64,000 nucleotides of DNA from Pseudofulvibacter geojedonensis (GCF_042675745.1 NZ_JBHTJM010000005.1:186001-250000); one strand, 5' to 3'. Shown: positions 33,377-43,387, numbered from the stretch's first letter. Notes: generated from the letters alone by a model not told the origin. A program made the numbers and translations.

Positions 33377-34309
33377 ATGAAAATGTTTAAAAAGAATTTA
33401 ATATTAAAAGCGATAGTGTTATTTGGTTTATTAATAACCTCTTGTTCAAATGATGATAATTCAAGTAGTGAAACTGCTGAAGCAAAATTTTATATTACTG
33501 ATGCCCCTACAGATAATTCAAATGTAAGTGCAGTTGTAGTAACCATTGCAGACTTAAGAGTGAACAACGTATCTGTAGAAAACTTTACCAGAACAACAAT
33601 TGATTTGATGCAATATCAAAACGGAGTAAAAAAGTTATTAGGTGATTTAAAACTACAAACAGGTACGCACTCTAATATTGAATTAGTGTTAGATTATCAG
33701 TTCGATGCTTCTGGAAATGCACCAGGTTGTTATGTAGAGTTAACAAACGGAGCTAAAGATGCTCTAAACAGTACCGTATCAAATATTTCTATAAACGATA
33801 CTTTTAATGTTATTCCATTTGCTAACAATAATATCATATTAGACTTCGATATTAGAAAGGCTATTGTATCGAGCGGTGGAGATTTTGAGTTGGTTACCAC
33901 AACCGAATTACAAAACAGTGTACGAGTAGTAAACGAGGGATTAACAGGAAAAGTTTCGGGTATAATGACAGATGCACAAAACACTTCTGATATGATTATT
34001 GCTTATGCATATAAGGCAGGTACATTTAATGCAGAAGTTGAAACTCAAGGCCAAGGTTCTAGCAATGTTATGTTCTCAAATGCAGTAACTAGTTCGGTGG
34101 TTAGCAATACTACTGCTCAATATGAATTAAACTTTTTACCAGAAGGAGAATATGAATTGCATTTTGCATCTTATTCTGATAATAACGGTGAATTTGAGTT
34201 TAGTGGAAGATTAGAGGTTGAGTCTAATTCAGAAATAAGTTTTAACAATGTACAAGTAACGTCAAACAGCTCTATAATCGTTAGTGGTGCTGTAACAGGA
34301 ACTTTTTAA
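33377..34309 (+). CDS. DUF4382 lipoprotein
   Basis: A 310-residue lipoprotein starting at ATG 33377. The signal ends in LLITSCSNDD. The DUF4382 domain starts with AKFYITDAPTDNSNVSAVVV and covers the first half. The second half (SGIMTDAQNTSDMIIAYAYK onward) is an Ig-like, carbohydrate-binding-type sandwich. The family is probably surface-exposed. A strong hairpin follows the stop, so later genes may need read-through or another promoter. Confidence 0.85.
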   Translation: MKMFKKNLILKAIVLFGLLITSCSNDDNSSSETAEAKFYITDAPTDNSNVSAVVVTIADLRVNNVSVENFTRTTIDLMQYQNGVKKLLGDLKLQTGTHSNIELVLDYQFDASGNAPGCYVELTNGAKDALNSTVSNISINDTFNVIPFANNNIILDFDIRKAIVSSGGDFELVTTTELQNSVRVVNEGLTGKVSGIMTDAQNTSDMIIAYAYKAGTFNAEVETQGQGSSNVMFSNAVTSSVVSNTTAQYELNFLPEGEYELHFASYSDNNGEFEFSGRLEVESNSEISFNNVQVTSNSSIIVSGAVTGTF

Positions 34310-34341
34310 GATTAAGTTTTTTTAGTTGGTTAGTTAATTTT

Positions 34342-34386
34342 GGGCACTGGTTTACAATATATTAATCAAGCCAGTGTCCTTTTTAA
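34342..34386 (+). terminator. Terminator inside DUF4382 cluster
   Basis: GGGCACTGG (34342-34350) pairs with CCAGTGTCC (34371-34379, one G-T), followed by TTTTTT. It splits the DUF4382 gene from the downstream envelope genes, at least partially. Confidence 0.8.
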
Positions 34387-34398
34387 AAGAAGGAAAAA

Positions 34399-34989
34399 AT
34401 GAAAATTAGTAAAGCAATTTTAAGTTTAGGTATTTTATTATCAATTCAATTAGGTTTTAGTCAAGAGAATGCAGACAATGATAGATCTAGTGTAGGGTTA
34501 AAAGCAGGTTATAACTCATCGTCTGTTAGGACCGATAGTGGTTCTGAGGCAAACCATAAAAGCGGATTTTATATTGGTTTTTTTGGTGAATCTTTTGTAG
34601 GGAAATCTATTTCTATTCAACCAGAATTAATGTATTCTCAGCAAGGTTACGAAGTAGAAACGAGTAGTTATACATACACACAAAAATTAAATTACATCAA
34701 TTTGCCAATAATGATAAAGGTTTACCCAGTTGAAGGATTTTATTTAGAATTAGGTCCTCAAATAGGGTATGCAATTTCTCATAAAGAAGAATTCGATTCA
34801 TCACTAATAAATTCGTCTAGAGAATTTGAACCAAATTCATTTACATGGGGGCTTAATGGTGGAATTGGATTTGTTACCAAAGGAGGTTTTGGAATAAATG
34901 CTAGATACCATTATGGATTAGGAGAAGTTATAAATGATTCTAATTACTTCAATAATGTTTTACAAATAGGTGTTGCCCTTCATTTTTAA
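34399..34989 (+). CDS. Outer-membrane beta-barrel protein (PorT-like)
   Basis: A 196-residue protein with a signal peptide (ending LGFSQ) and alternating strand pattern of a small outer-membrane barrel, with GLKAGYNSSSVRT at the start and a final GVALHF. This fits the PorT/OmpW-like barrels common in Flavobacteriia. It starts 13 bases after the preceding terminator and is followed 20 bases on by a coiled-coil gene. Confidence 0.8.
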   Translation: MKISKAILSLGILLSIQLGFSQENADNDRSSVGLKAGYNSSSVRTDSGSEANHKSGFYIGFFGESFVGKSISIQPELMYSQQGYEVETSSYTYTQKLNYINLPIMIKVYPVEGFYLELGPQIGYAISHKEEFDSSLINSSREFEPNSFTWGLNGGIGFVTKGGFGINARYHYGLGEVINDSNYFNNVLQIGVALHF

Positions 34990-35009
34990 AAAGAATAAAA
35001 TCAAACAAC

Positions 35010-35873
35010 ATGAAAAATAATAAATTAAAAATAACAGGCTTAGCAATTGCAGTAATAGCAATAACAGCTTTTGGTTTGGTGTCTTTTACCCATCTTAATA
35101 AAGAAAATAAAAACATAACCAATAAATACGAAAAGCTAAATAATAATTATAATGAGCTCTTAAGAGAAAAAAACAAGCTATCTAAAAACAAAGAAGTACT
35201 TGATAAAGAAATTGACAAAAAAAATAATGAAATAGATGTATACATTTCAAAAATCAAAAAGAATAAGTTAACAACCGAACAGTTAGAAATTACTAAAACT
35301 AAAGTAAACAAGCTTATAAAAGAGTTAGATTGCTTAATTACTGAAAAAAAGAAGTTAGATTTTCATTACGCCAAAGTTTACTATGCTGGTTTAGATTTAA
35401 AAAAAGAGAATACAGAGCTTAAAAAAAACATTTCTGATTTAAAAGATGAGAACGCTAGAGTGAAAAACAAAGCAAAATTGGCTAAAAGACTTTACATTCT
35501 TAGTGTTAAAATTGAATCTTTTAACAAAAAAAACAACGATAAGTTAGTTGCATCAAATAAAGCTAGAAAAGTTAACTTTATAAACACCTGTATTAGTATG
35601 GATGCTTTAAGTTTAAATTCTAAAAATCAAGTGTTTTTTCAAATTTTAACTCCCAATTTTGAAGTTTTAAACGCTAAAGATGGATTTGATAAAAATGGAA
35701 AGAAAATTCTTTATACAAAAAAAGTTAATTTGTCTAACTTTAATGCTTTAGAAGATTTTTGCTTTGAAACAGAAATACAAAAAGAGGAAGGGAAACTGCA
35801 AAAAGGACAATATATTTTGAATATTTTTGATGAAGATTCGCTTATATCAAGAGAATTCTTCACATTAAAATAA
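35010..35873 (+). CDS. Membrane-anchored coiled-coil protein
   Basis: A 287-residue protein. One N-terminal membrane helix (about 9-27), then a long Lys/Glu/Asn-rich coiled coil (about 30-165) and a C-terminal globular part (about 190-287) with VNFINTCISMDALSLNSKNQ and a final SREFFTLK. It probably spans the periplasm from an inner-membrane anchor, possibly contacting the barrel encoded upstream. No named family is recognised. Confidence 0.65.
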   Translation: MKNNKLKITGLAIAVIAITAFGLVSFTHLNKENKNITNKYEKLNNNYNELLREKNKLSKNKEVLDKEIDKKNNEIDVYISKIKKNKLTTEQLEITKTKVNKLIKELDCLITEKKKLDFHYAKVYYAGLDLKKENTELKKNISDLKDENARVKNKAKLAKRLYILSVKIESFNKKNNDKLVASNKARKVNFINTCISMDALSLNSKNQVFFQILTPNFEVLNAKDGFDKNGKKILYTKKVNLSNFNALEDFCFETEIQKEEGKLQKGQYILNIFDEDSLISREFFTLK

Positions 35874-35885
35874 GTCAATAATAAA

Positions 35886-36977
35886 ATGAAAATAATAGGT
35901 AAAATAACTAAGGCTTGTAGCATTCGGTTTATAGATAAAACTCTTTACATTATGCTATTTATATTTTCTGGACTTGTATTAAACTCTTGTCAAGAAGAAA
36001 TAGATATTACTGAGGGTACAGACCCTAACGGTGTAGAGAATACTAATAACCTTAATTCTGAAACCACTAACTTCTATAGAAGAGTAAGTATGCACGACGG
36101 TTCTTTTGACGATAACATAGATCAAAACTCATGCAGTTCGGTTATTTTACCGGTTTCATTAACGGCTAACGGAAATCCGCTTGTTATTTCTAATACCTCA
36201 GACTACGCATTAGTAGATGCTATTTTTAATCAATCTGATACAGATGAAGATATTATTGTGTTCGACTTTCCTATTCAGGTAATGAACCATGATTACACTA
36301 CACAAACGATAGCTAACCAACAAGAGTTAAACAACTTAATAGGTTTTTGTAATCAACTTATTATAGATAATGAAAACCCTATTACTTGTATTGATTTTAT
36401 TTATAACATTGGTTTTTCTGTATTTAACAGTAATTTAAATCAATCAACCATTAAAAATATAGCTTCAGATTTCGATTTATTTAATTTTATTAAAAACCTT
36501 TCAATAGACGAAGTATATGCTGCACAATACCCAATAGAAGTATCTGTATTAGGTAATTCTACAAATACGTTTATTACTTCTGATAATGAGCTCGAAGCTA
36601 GTATTTTGGGTTGCATATCTGACCTGCAAAGTCAGGATCCTAACCTAAATTTAAATGCAATACTAACCAACGCAACTTGGCAAATATCTAATATTACTCA
36701 AAACGGAGCCGATATAACAGCTGGTTATTCTAGTTATCAATTTAACTTTGTTAATGATTTTACAATGACAGCTACCAACACTTTACCCCCTTTTGAAGTT
36801 GTAAACGGAAATTGGCAATCTAATTATTTAAATAATGTTACTTCATTAAATATCAACTTAACCAACAATGCAATTCTAAATTTACTAAATAGAGAGTGGA
36901 CTGTTACAGCTTTTACAAGCAATCAAGTTAATTTAAAATGGAATAATGAAATTTATTTAACACTAAATTCTATATAA
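35886..36977 (+). CDS. Lipoprotein, unknown, with lipocalin-like C-terminus
   Basis: A 363-residue lipoprotein with lipobox LVLNSC. ATG 35886 gives a long signal segment; the in-frame ATG at 35952 would give a shorter, more typical one. The middle is Asn/Asp-rich. The C-terminal third (NATWQISNITQNGADITAGY onward) looks like a small beta barrel of the lipocalin-like type. It ends on the start codon of the metalloprotease gene (TAATG), so the two are coupled. Confidence 0.65.
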   Translation: MKIIGKITKACSIRFIDKTLYIMLFIFSGLVLNSCQEEIDITEGTDPNGVENTNNLNSETTNFYRRVSMHDGSFDDNIDQNSCSSVILPVSLTANGNPLVISNTSDYALVDAIFNQSDTDEDIIVFDFPIQVMNHDYTTQTIANQQELNNLIGFCNQLIIDNENPITCIDFIYNIGFSVFNSNLNQSTIKNIASDFDLFNFIKNLSIDEVYAAQYPIEVSVLGNSTNTFITSDNELEASILGCISDLQSQDPNLNLNAILTNATWQISNITQNGADITAGYSSYQFNFVNDFTMTATNTLPPFEVVNGNWQSNYLNNVTSLNINLTNNAILNLLNREWTVTAFTSNQVNLKWNNEIYLTLNSI

Positions 36978-37753
36978 TGAAAAATAAAATTCTCTATTTA
37001 ATAGCTTTAATTTTAGTTATTTCTTGTTCTAAAGATGAATCTACAAATAACAATGATTCTCAAGGAGGTGCAAATAACACTTATCCTTATAAACAATCTG
37101 TTGGTTATTCTGCTAACGATATTTTATCTGGTAATAATTTTCAAGAAATAGAAATCGATTTAATGTATATTAATGGTTTTAGACCAGAACAAAATTCTAT
37201 TAATAATGTAATAGAGTTTATTGAGGAGAGAACATTTAAAACAACAGTAACTATTACTCCTAGGTTAATTGAAGACACAAATATTAACTCATATACAATA
37301 GATAATATTAAAAATTTAGAAGATAGTAACAGAACATTATTTACTCAGGATAACAAAATAACTATATCTGCTTTATTTGTTAATGGCTCATCATCGAGTA
37401 ATAATGGCAATAATGTTGTTTTAGGTACAGCATACAGAAATACTAGCTTTGTTATTTATCAAGAAACAATACAAGGTCTTTCTAATTCTCCTTTAGAAAC
37501 CAATAGGGTTACCTTAGAAACATCGGTTATTTTGCATGAGCTATGTCATTTATTAGGCCTAGTAAACGTTGGGACAAACATGGTAGAAAATCATCAAGAT
37601 GCCGCACACGGAGCCCATTGTAATGTGAACTCTTGTTTAATGTATTATGCTCTTGAAAACGGAAATACAATATCTAATACTATTTCAGGAAATCAAGTTC
37701 CGCAGTTAGATTCATTCTGCTTACAGGATTTACAAGCTAATGGCGGAAGATAA
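36977..37753 (+). CDS. Lipoprotein zinc metalloprotease
   Basis: A 258-residue lipoprotein (LILVISCSKDE) with a metzincin-type zinc site: HELCHLLGL and, downstream, HCNVNSCLMYYA as the Met-turn region. A third His or Asp should come from NMVENHQDAAHGAHC. It is probably active at the cell surface or in the periplasm, perhaps processing a product of the same cluster. The family resembles flavobacterial membrane metalloproteases. Confidence 0.8.
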   Translation: MKNKILYLIALILVISCSKDESTNNNDSQGGANNTYPYKQSVGYSANDILSGNNFQEIEIDLMYINGFRPEQNSINNVIEFIEERTFKTTVTITPRLIEDTNINSYTIDNIKNLEDSNRTLFTQDNKITISALFVNGSSSSNNGNNVVLGTAYRNTSFVIYQETIQGLSNSPLETNRVTLETSVILHELCHLLGLVNVGTNMVENHQDAAHGAHCNVNSCLMYYALENGNTISNTISGNQVPQLDSFCLQDLQANGGR

Positions 37754-37783
37754 ATTAACAATGATTGTTTTTTACCCCAAAAA

Positions 37784-37818
37784 GGCCTTGCATATTTGCA
37801 AGGCTTTTTATTTTTTTA
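37784..37818 (+). terminator. Terminator after metalloprotease
   Basis: GCCTTGCA (37785-37792) pairs with TGCAAGGC (37797-37804), followed by a long T-run. It ends the envelope cluster before the convergent gene. Confidence 0.88.
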
Positions 37819-37832
37819 ATAGTATATCTTAA

Positions 37833-38435
37833 TTAGTTACTGCAATTGCTATTGTAATACTCAACAATTTGTTCTAAATGCTTCTTTTTATACTCTTTGT
37901 TCTGAATTTTTACAACTAATTCGTTACAATCTTTAACATATTCGCTCATAGCTTTTTTAAAGTTCTTTGTAAATAATTGATTTGATCCTAAATGAGTTGC
38001 TTTAACTTCGCCCTTTCGCTTAACATAATAATTATTAATTGTGCCTCCTCCAGACCAATACCCCATACCATTCATTCCACCTCCAGCCATGTACATTGGT
38101 GCTGAATTAGTTACGCGTTCGTATAAATTAATTGCTCCACTAACTGTTAATTTTAATAATTTTATTCTAGTATCATCTATCCTAACAAATTGATACATAA
38201 GTGTTTTGTTATTAGTATGAATTTTTATGTAATTTACACTCTTTAAATCTTTATAACTCCATTTAACTGGTTTAGATTTATTACTATGCCAGAATTTTAT
38301 TCTGTTTTCTCCCAAAATTTTACCATAACCTTCTAGTGTTTTACCTTCTTTATAAACTATTGTCATTTTAGTTTTTTGAGCAAATGATATAACTGTAAAA
38401 AGCAAACAAAAGTATAATGTAAATTTCTGTGTCAT
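37833..38435 (-). CDS. Exported protein of unknown function
   Basis: A 200-residue protein with a signal peptide (MTQKFTLYFCLLFTVISFAQ) from ATG 38435. The body begins with a strand-rich region (KMTIVYKEGKTLEGYGKILG) and contains a Gly/Met-rich stretch (MYMAGGGMNGMGYWSGGG) and a basic helix at the C-terminus. I do not recognise a family. It stands alone between a convergent terminator and the divergent XRE gene. Confidence 0.6.
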   Translation of the reverse strand: MTQKFTLYFCLLFTVISFAQKTKMTIVYKEGKTLEGYGKILGENRIKFWHSNKSKPVKWSYKDLKSVNYIKIHTNNKTLMYQFVRIDDTRIKLLKLTVSGAINLYERVTNSAPMYMAGGGMNGMGYWSGGGTINNYYVKRKGEVKATHLGSNQLFTKNFKKAMSEYVKDCNELVVKIQNKEYKKKHLEQIVEYYNSNCSN

Positions 38436-38574
38436 ATTATAATTTTCACAACTGTAAATATAGTCAAACACTTATTTATTGCGCCACCTAAATCATGAAA
38501 GAGAAAATTCTCGAATAAAATTTAATTACTTTTCTTTTACTAATACTTAATATATTTACAAAAAATATGTTTTT

Positions 38575-39150
38575 ATGAATGATTTTTTAATTGGTATTGG
38601 AAAACGAATTAAAATAATTAGAAAGGAGCAAAAGAAAACAATAAGTGAAATTGCCAACACTGCTAATGTAAGTAATGGTTTAATTTCGCGAATTGAAAAT
38701 GGAAGAACCATACCTTCTTTACCCGTATTATTAGAATTGATACAAGCCTTAGAAATTGATGCAAGTTACTTTTTTGAAGGGGTGGAACAAAAAACAGGTG
38801 CTACATATATTCATATTAAAAACGCTGACCAAGAAATTTTGGAAAAAGAAGTATCTGCAAAAGGTTTTACGTATAAACATATTTTCAATAAAAGCTTAAA
38901 CGTTGTAGGCTTTGAAGCTGTTATTTTAACCGTAGAACCTAATTCTAAAAGGGAAAAAGTAATTACTGATGCTTGGGAATTTAAATATGTACTATCTGGA
39001 TCTTGTACATATATAATAAACGATGAAGAAGTTACTATAAATGAAGGGGATTCTCTTTATTTTAATGGTCGAAATCCTCATGTACCTGAAAATAGAAGCT
39101 CTTCTAACTGTACTATGTTAGTACTGTACTTTTTTAGCTCTAATGATTAA
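38575..39150 (+). CDS. XRE-family regulator with cupin domain
   Basis: A 191-residue regulator. N-terminal XRE helix-turn-helix (about 8-65, SEIANTANVSNGLISRIENG) and C-terminal cupin (about 110-190, WEFKYVLSGSCTYIIND, NPHVPENR). Cupin-XRE proteins usually sense a small molecule and repress or activate a neighbouring metabolic operon. The gene converges on the large phosphatase and sits at one edge of the candidate phosphonate/phosphate region, which it may control. Confidence 0.85.
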   Translation: MNDFLIGIGKRIKIIRKEQKKTISEIANTANVSNGLISRIENGRTIPSLPVLLELIQALEIDASYFFEGVEQKTGATYIHIKNADQEILEKEVSAKGFTYKHIFNKSLNVVGFEAVILTVEPNSKREKVITDAWEFKYVLSGSCTYIINDEEVTINEGDSLYFNGRNPHVPENRSSSNCTMLVLYFFSSND

Positions 39151-39250
39151 ATATTATTTAATCCTTTCTGATACTGCTAGTATAAGATCTAAAAGAATGC
39201 TACTATTTTTTACATACAACATTAAGAATCTTATGAGTTGTTATAAAAAA

Positions 39251-39279
39251 GTAAGCGTAGATTAAAACTCTACGCTTAC
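39251..39279 (-). terminator. Terminator after large phosphatase
   Basis: GTAAGCGTAGA (39251-39261) pairs perfectly with TCTACGCTTAC (39269-39279), with a T-run on the minus strand. Confidence 0.85.
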
Positions 39280-39286
39280 CAATAAT

Positions 39287-42200
39287 TTAATTTTTAATTA
39301 TTTTTTTATTTATAACACTTCCATCATTTGTAGTAAATTGTAGCAAGTAAATTCCTTTACTATAATTTGAAAGATCTATTGAATTAGAAATTTCATTTAA
39401 ACTATTAATTAGCCTTCCTGAAATACTAAAAATTTTAACTTTTTTAATTATAATTTGTTTAGGGAGGTGAATATTAAATATATCAGATGAAGGGTTAGGA
39501 TAAATATTAATACTATCTGTTAAACTATATTTATTTATACTAAGTGTATTTACATATTTAGTATACTTCGAGCAAATTTGAGCCTCTGTTAAGGCTTCTT
39601 TCATTAATAATATTTCATCTAATTTTCCTTCTATCGCAAAATCTTCATTATCGTCTTTATATCTTCCTATTGTTAACCAACCATTTGTTGGATAATTTAT
39701 ACTTCCACTCTCAACCGTGGTTTCTGCTACTTTATTACAGTCTACAAACAATTTTAACGTTGTCCCGTCATATGTTGCTGTAACCCAATACCATTGATTT
39801 AGATTATATGTATTACTAGCCTGGTGGTAATCTAAATCTGCATCTCCAGTTGTTGATAAGCCAATACTAAATCTATTTGCTCTGGTTCCTAAAACAATCC
39901 CTCTCTCAAAAGATCCATTATCCTGAAAATAGCCTAAAAAACTACCCCATGAAGAAACTGCATGCATATTAACCCAAGTTGCAATAGTAAAGTTTTGTTG
40001 TGGTAAACACTGGCCAACATTTCCTACTTTGATATCTCCATAAGAATTTTGTACGTAAACATAATTATTTAATCCTTGAGCTGGATTCGTATTGGTAATT
40101 TGTAAACCTTTATTATCGATATCATAACCATTTGCAGACTGATCTCTAAAACCATTTTCAAAATCATAATGTAATACTACTTCTTCCTCCTGATTAACTA
40201 CTGTGATATAATCTGTAACCGTTTCCACCTCTGTTCCTTTACCATTCGTAACCTCTAAAGTTACAGGGTAAGTTCCAGGGGTATTATATGTTACTACTGG
40301 GTCTATATTTGTAGAAGATGTACTTTGTGCTCCTGTAAAAGTCCAATTCCACGTATTAGGTTTATGCAAACTATTATCAATAAAACTTACCGTATTTCCT
40401 GCAATTACCTGTTTACTTTCACAAGCTCCCCCAACAGTAAATTGAGGTCGTGGTTTAGTATAATTATTAGTTACCATGTCTAATATTTCTGCATTGGTTT
40501 TTGCCTTCTCCCAAATATACACCTCATCAATACTTCCGTCTATTCTAAAATCTTCGTTATCATCTTTATAAGATCCTATTTGAAAATATGCGTCTGCATA
40601 AGATATGTTACCAGATTGAGCATTAGAAGAAACCCTTAATTGTCCATCTACAAATAATTTCATTTCTGAACCGTTATATGTAGCTGCTACATGATACCAT
40701 TGACCTAGATTAAAAGGTGTTGTATCTGTCAAGTAAGTCATTGAACCAGACCCTGCACCTCTTAAAGCAAAAGAAAACTTATCATTTCTGTATCCTAATA
40801 AAAAACCATGTTCTGTAGAACCATTATCTTGAAAATGCCCTAAAATACCTCCCCAATTTTTATATTGATCTAATTTAACCCAAGCAGATACAGATATTTG
40901 TTTTCTAGGTAAATTAAAGCTTGAATCACTACCGAATCCCATTGAATAATATGAATTAGCATCAAAATCTGAATATTTACCCCTTGAATTATCTGTAATA
41001 TGCATTACTGATCCAACAGCGCTACCCGTTGGTTTAGCTGTAGATACATCTGCATAATCTTTACAATCAATATTTAATGGATAATAATGAATAGGATCAT
41101 CACTTAAAACCATACCATTTGTAGCATTAAATTGTACTGGATCTGACCAGTCTGACCAATGCATTGATTGATCTCTATATCTTACTCGAACATAATTAGT
41201 TCCTTGGTATATTTGATTATCTGTTACATTTAATTTAAAAATATCTACGCCAGCATTTAAATCTACTATATCCCAAGTAGGGTTTGTAGTACTAGGGCTA
41301 TAAAATATATTTTCATAGTCTCTTTTTACTCTATGCACATAATTGGTAAAATTTCCACTAGCGTCTGTAAATTGAAACTCTGTACTATTGTAAGGTTCAG
41401 TCCCAGAATAAGTACTACCCTGAAATTCATATGGTAAAGTAATATTAGCTGGTACTGTGATAGAAGGCTTATCTGGCCTTGGTTTATCTAACTTTAAGTA
41501 ATACGAATCTATTAACAAATCTTCATTAAAACCGCCATGTGAAGACCCTATTGAATAAGTTTCTACATACATTTCTCTATTATCTAAATCAATATCTACT
41601 ATTTGGTATAGTTGACGAATAATAGTTTTCTGCACTTCTTCGTAATCTACATCTGCATTATACTCTGTCCAGTATTGATCCCAAGAAGCTCCCCCATTAA
41701 TAACATGATATACTGGATCTTCTCTTAAAGCACCTCTAGAATATAAATGTGCATGACCCGATAAATACATAGCAAATTTATCGGTATTTTTAAATAGAGG
41801 TAAAATTGTATTTTTCATATATCCGCTTTCATCACCTGGTAATTGTTCTGCATACAAAGGATGATGTGCATCTCCAATCATCCACTCTATAGAACTGTCA
41901 TTTTTAATGGCTGTAACTACATTATTTGCCCATGAGGTTTGAGCCCCCCATGATTGATTAGAGTTTAAACAAACAAAAGCAATATTTGCTACTTGAAAAG
42001 CATAATAATTGTCTCCATTAGCCCCCTCTAGAGAAGTATCTCCATACATAAAGTTTGAATCATCGGCATAAGTAAATAACCTTGAATAATAACCTATTCC
42101 TCCTCCATCGTTAGTAAAAGGACCAAAGCTTCCTCCATCATCGTGATTTCCTACTACTGTTATTGAAGGAATGTTACCTGTCATTGGTGCCCCTTGGTTT

Positions 42201-42733
42201 ATTTGTACATCCTTCCAATGCCATAATCTATCACCTTCTTGTGACTGATCTCCTGTATGCACAATTAGGTTAACATGGTCTTCTAATGGAGTACCATATT
42301 TAGATTCTGCTTTAGCTTTAGCTTGATCTACTAACCTTCCATATCGATCATCGTTTCTTTGATGATCTCCCAATACTATAAATCGATATCGACCAGTATC
42401 AGATCCTTCTATAGGCTGCGTTTTAAAACGTTTAATTGAAGAGTACTGACTGCCCGTTTTTACTCTATAGTAATATGCTGTATTAGGAGTAAGACCTGTT
42501 AATCTAACTTTATGCCAATTCCAAGAGCCGGTAATGGCATCATTAGTTCCTGTAACCGTTAAATTTAAATTAGACTGGGTTAAACCATACTCTACTACAG
42601 ATTCTGTACCTGAATCTGTTTGCCAAGTAACCCATATAGAATTACTAGTTGGAGTTTGTAAATAAGGATTTATCTGTGCTTGGGTAAAAGACACAAATAA
42701 CAAACCGATAATTGTGATAATTTTAAATTTCAT
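39287..42733 (-). CDS. Giant secreted metallophosphatase, T9SS cargo
   Basis: A 1148-residue exported enzyme. Signal peptide, purple-acid-phosphatase-like Fn3 domain (about 20-105), then a metallophosphoesterase domain with VLGDHQRND, HTGDQSQEGD, VVGNHDDGG, DAHHPLYA and LSGHAHLYSRG. After it come a linker, a LamG-like domain (about 575-765), a PKD domain (about 770-860), a second, clearly homologous LamG domain (about 865-1060) and a C-terminal T9SS sorting domain. It probably releases phosphate from organic esters at the cell surface while bound to a polymer. Confidence 0.92.
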   Translation of the reverse strand: MKFKIITIIGLLFVSFTQAQINPYLQTPTSNSIWVTWQTDSGTESVVEYGLTQSNLNLTVTGTNDAITGSWNWHKVRLTGLTPNTAYYYRVKTGSQYSSIKRFKTQPIEGSDTGRYRFIVLGDHQRNDDRYGRLVDQAKAKAESKYGTPLEDHVNLIVHTGDQSQEGDRLWHWKDVQINQGAPMTGNIPSITVVGNHDDGGSFGPFTNDGGGIGYYSRLFTYADDSNFMYGDTSLEGANGDNYYAFQVANIAFVCLNSNQSWGAQTSWANNVVTAIKNDSSIEWMIGDAHHPLYAEQLPGDESGYMKNTILPLFKNTDKFAMYLSGHAHLYSRGALREDPVYHVINGGASWDQYWTEYNADVDYEEVQKTIIRQLYQIVDIDLDNREMYVETYSIGSSHGGFNEDLLIDSYYLKLDKPRPDKPSITVPANITLPYEFQGSTYSGTEPYNSTEFQFTDASGNFTNYVHRVKRDYENIFYSPSTTNPTWDIVDLNAGVDIFKLNVTDNQIYQGTNYVRVRYRDQSMHWSDWSDPVQFNATNGMVLSDDPIHYYPLNIDCKDYADVSTAKPTGSAVGSVMHITDNSRGKYSDFDANSYYSMGFGSDSSFNLPRKQISVSAWVKLDQYKNWGGILGHFQDNGSTEHGFLLGYRNDKFSFALRGAGSGSMTYLTDTTPFNLGQWYHVAATYNGSEMKLFVDGQLRVSSNAQSGNISYADAYFQIGSYKDDNEDFRIDGSIDEVYIWEKAKTNAEILDMVTNNYTKPRPQFTVGGACESKQVIAGNTVSFIDNSLHKPNTWNWTFTGAQSTSSTNIDPVVTYNTPGTYPVTLEVTNGKGTEVETVTDYITVVNQEEEVVLHYDFENGFRDQSANGYDIDNKGLQITNTNPAQGLNNYVYVQNSYGDIKVGNVGQCLPQQNFTIATWVNMHAVSSWGSFLGYFQDNGSFERGIVLGTRANRFSIGLSTTGDADLDYHQASNTYNLNQWYWVTATYDGTTLKLFVDCNKVAETTVESGSINYPTNGWLTIGRYKDDNEDFAIEGKLDEILLMKEALTEAQICSKYTKYVNTLSINKYSLTDSINIYPNPSSDIFNIHLPKQIIIKKVKIFSISGRLINSLNEISNSIDLSNYSKGIYLLQFTTNDGSVINKKIIKN

Positions 42734-42855
42734 TTTTTTATTATTTGTAAATATATTGTGAATATATACTATTGTTTTTTACAAATAATAAAACAAATGC
42801 AAGATTAATAATTATATAATTTTATTAATATTTAGTTGATATTTAATTAATATTT

Positions 42856-42883
42856 ACCAAGCTATTTCTTAAAATAGCTTGGT
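42856..42883 (-). terminator. Hairpin over the 3' end of DUF6702 gene
   Basis: ACCAAGCTATTT / AAATAGCTTGGT, a 12-bp stem whose loop contains the stop codon. There is no strong T-run, but its position suits transcription termination or mRNA protection. Confidence 0.6.
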
Positions 42884-43378
42884 AAAGGTTTCGTTTTTAT
42901 CTTCAAACCTAAAACTATAATAATCTTTAGTTCCTTCTAAATCTAATCTCACTAAGTTACTTTGGTCTTTAAAAGCTTTAAACAGTAAAGTATTGGTAAT
43001 TTTTATACTTGTAATTTCTTTTATATAAACTGTATTGGGTATTATAAACTCAATATGAAATACATTGTTTTTAAAATTAGAACTAGAAAAAACTAATTCT
43101 CTTTTTTCATTATTAATTTCTATTAAAAAATGAGTACTGATGTACTGAAGAATTGTTTTCTTTGATTTTAAATCTAAGTTTTTAAAATTTACTTTTTTTT
43201 CTGATAACTCTTCTAAATATGCCTTAAAATCGTCTGCAAAAAAATTCAAATCAACCATAAGGTTATTCCTATCTGGTTCATATGTAATTAAACAAGTAGT
43301 CATTTTTATAGGGTGTAATCTTATATCAGAAAAACTGCACAATACCAAAAAACATAACCCTAGAACTATTTTTCTCAT
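42869..43378 (-). CDS. DUF6702-like exported protein
   Basis: A 169-residue protein with a signal peptide (MRKIVLGLCFLVLCSFS) and a single beta-rich domain beginning HPIKMTTCLITYEPDRNNL. The start resembles DUF6702 proteins, which in Bacteroidota stand beside HupE/UreJ-like genes, as here (9-base gap). A periplasmic partner of that membrane protein is likely; the exact role is unknown. Confidence 0.65.
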   Translation of the reverse strand: MRKIVLGLCFLVLCSFSDIRLHPIKMTTCLITYEPDRNNLMVDLNFFADDFKAYLEELSEKKVNFKNLDLKSKKTILQYISTHFLIEINNEKRELVFSSSNFKNNVFHIEFIIPNTVYIKEITSIKITNTLLFKAFKDQSNLVRLDLEGTKDYYSFRFEDKNETFTKLF

Positions 43379-43387
43379 ACAGAAGGT

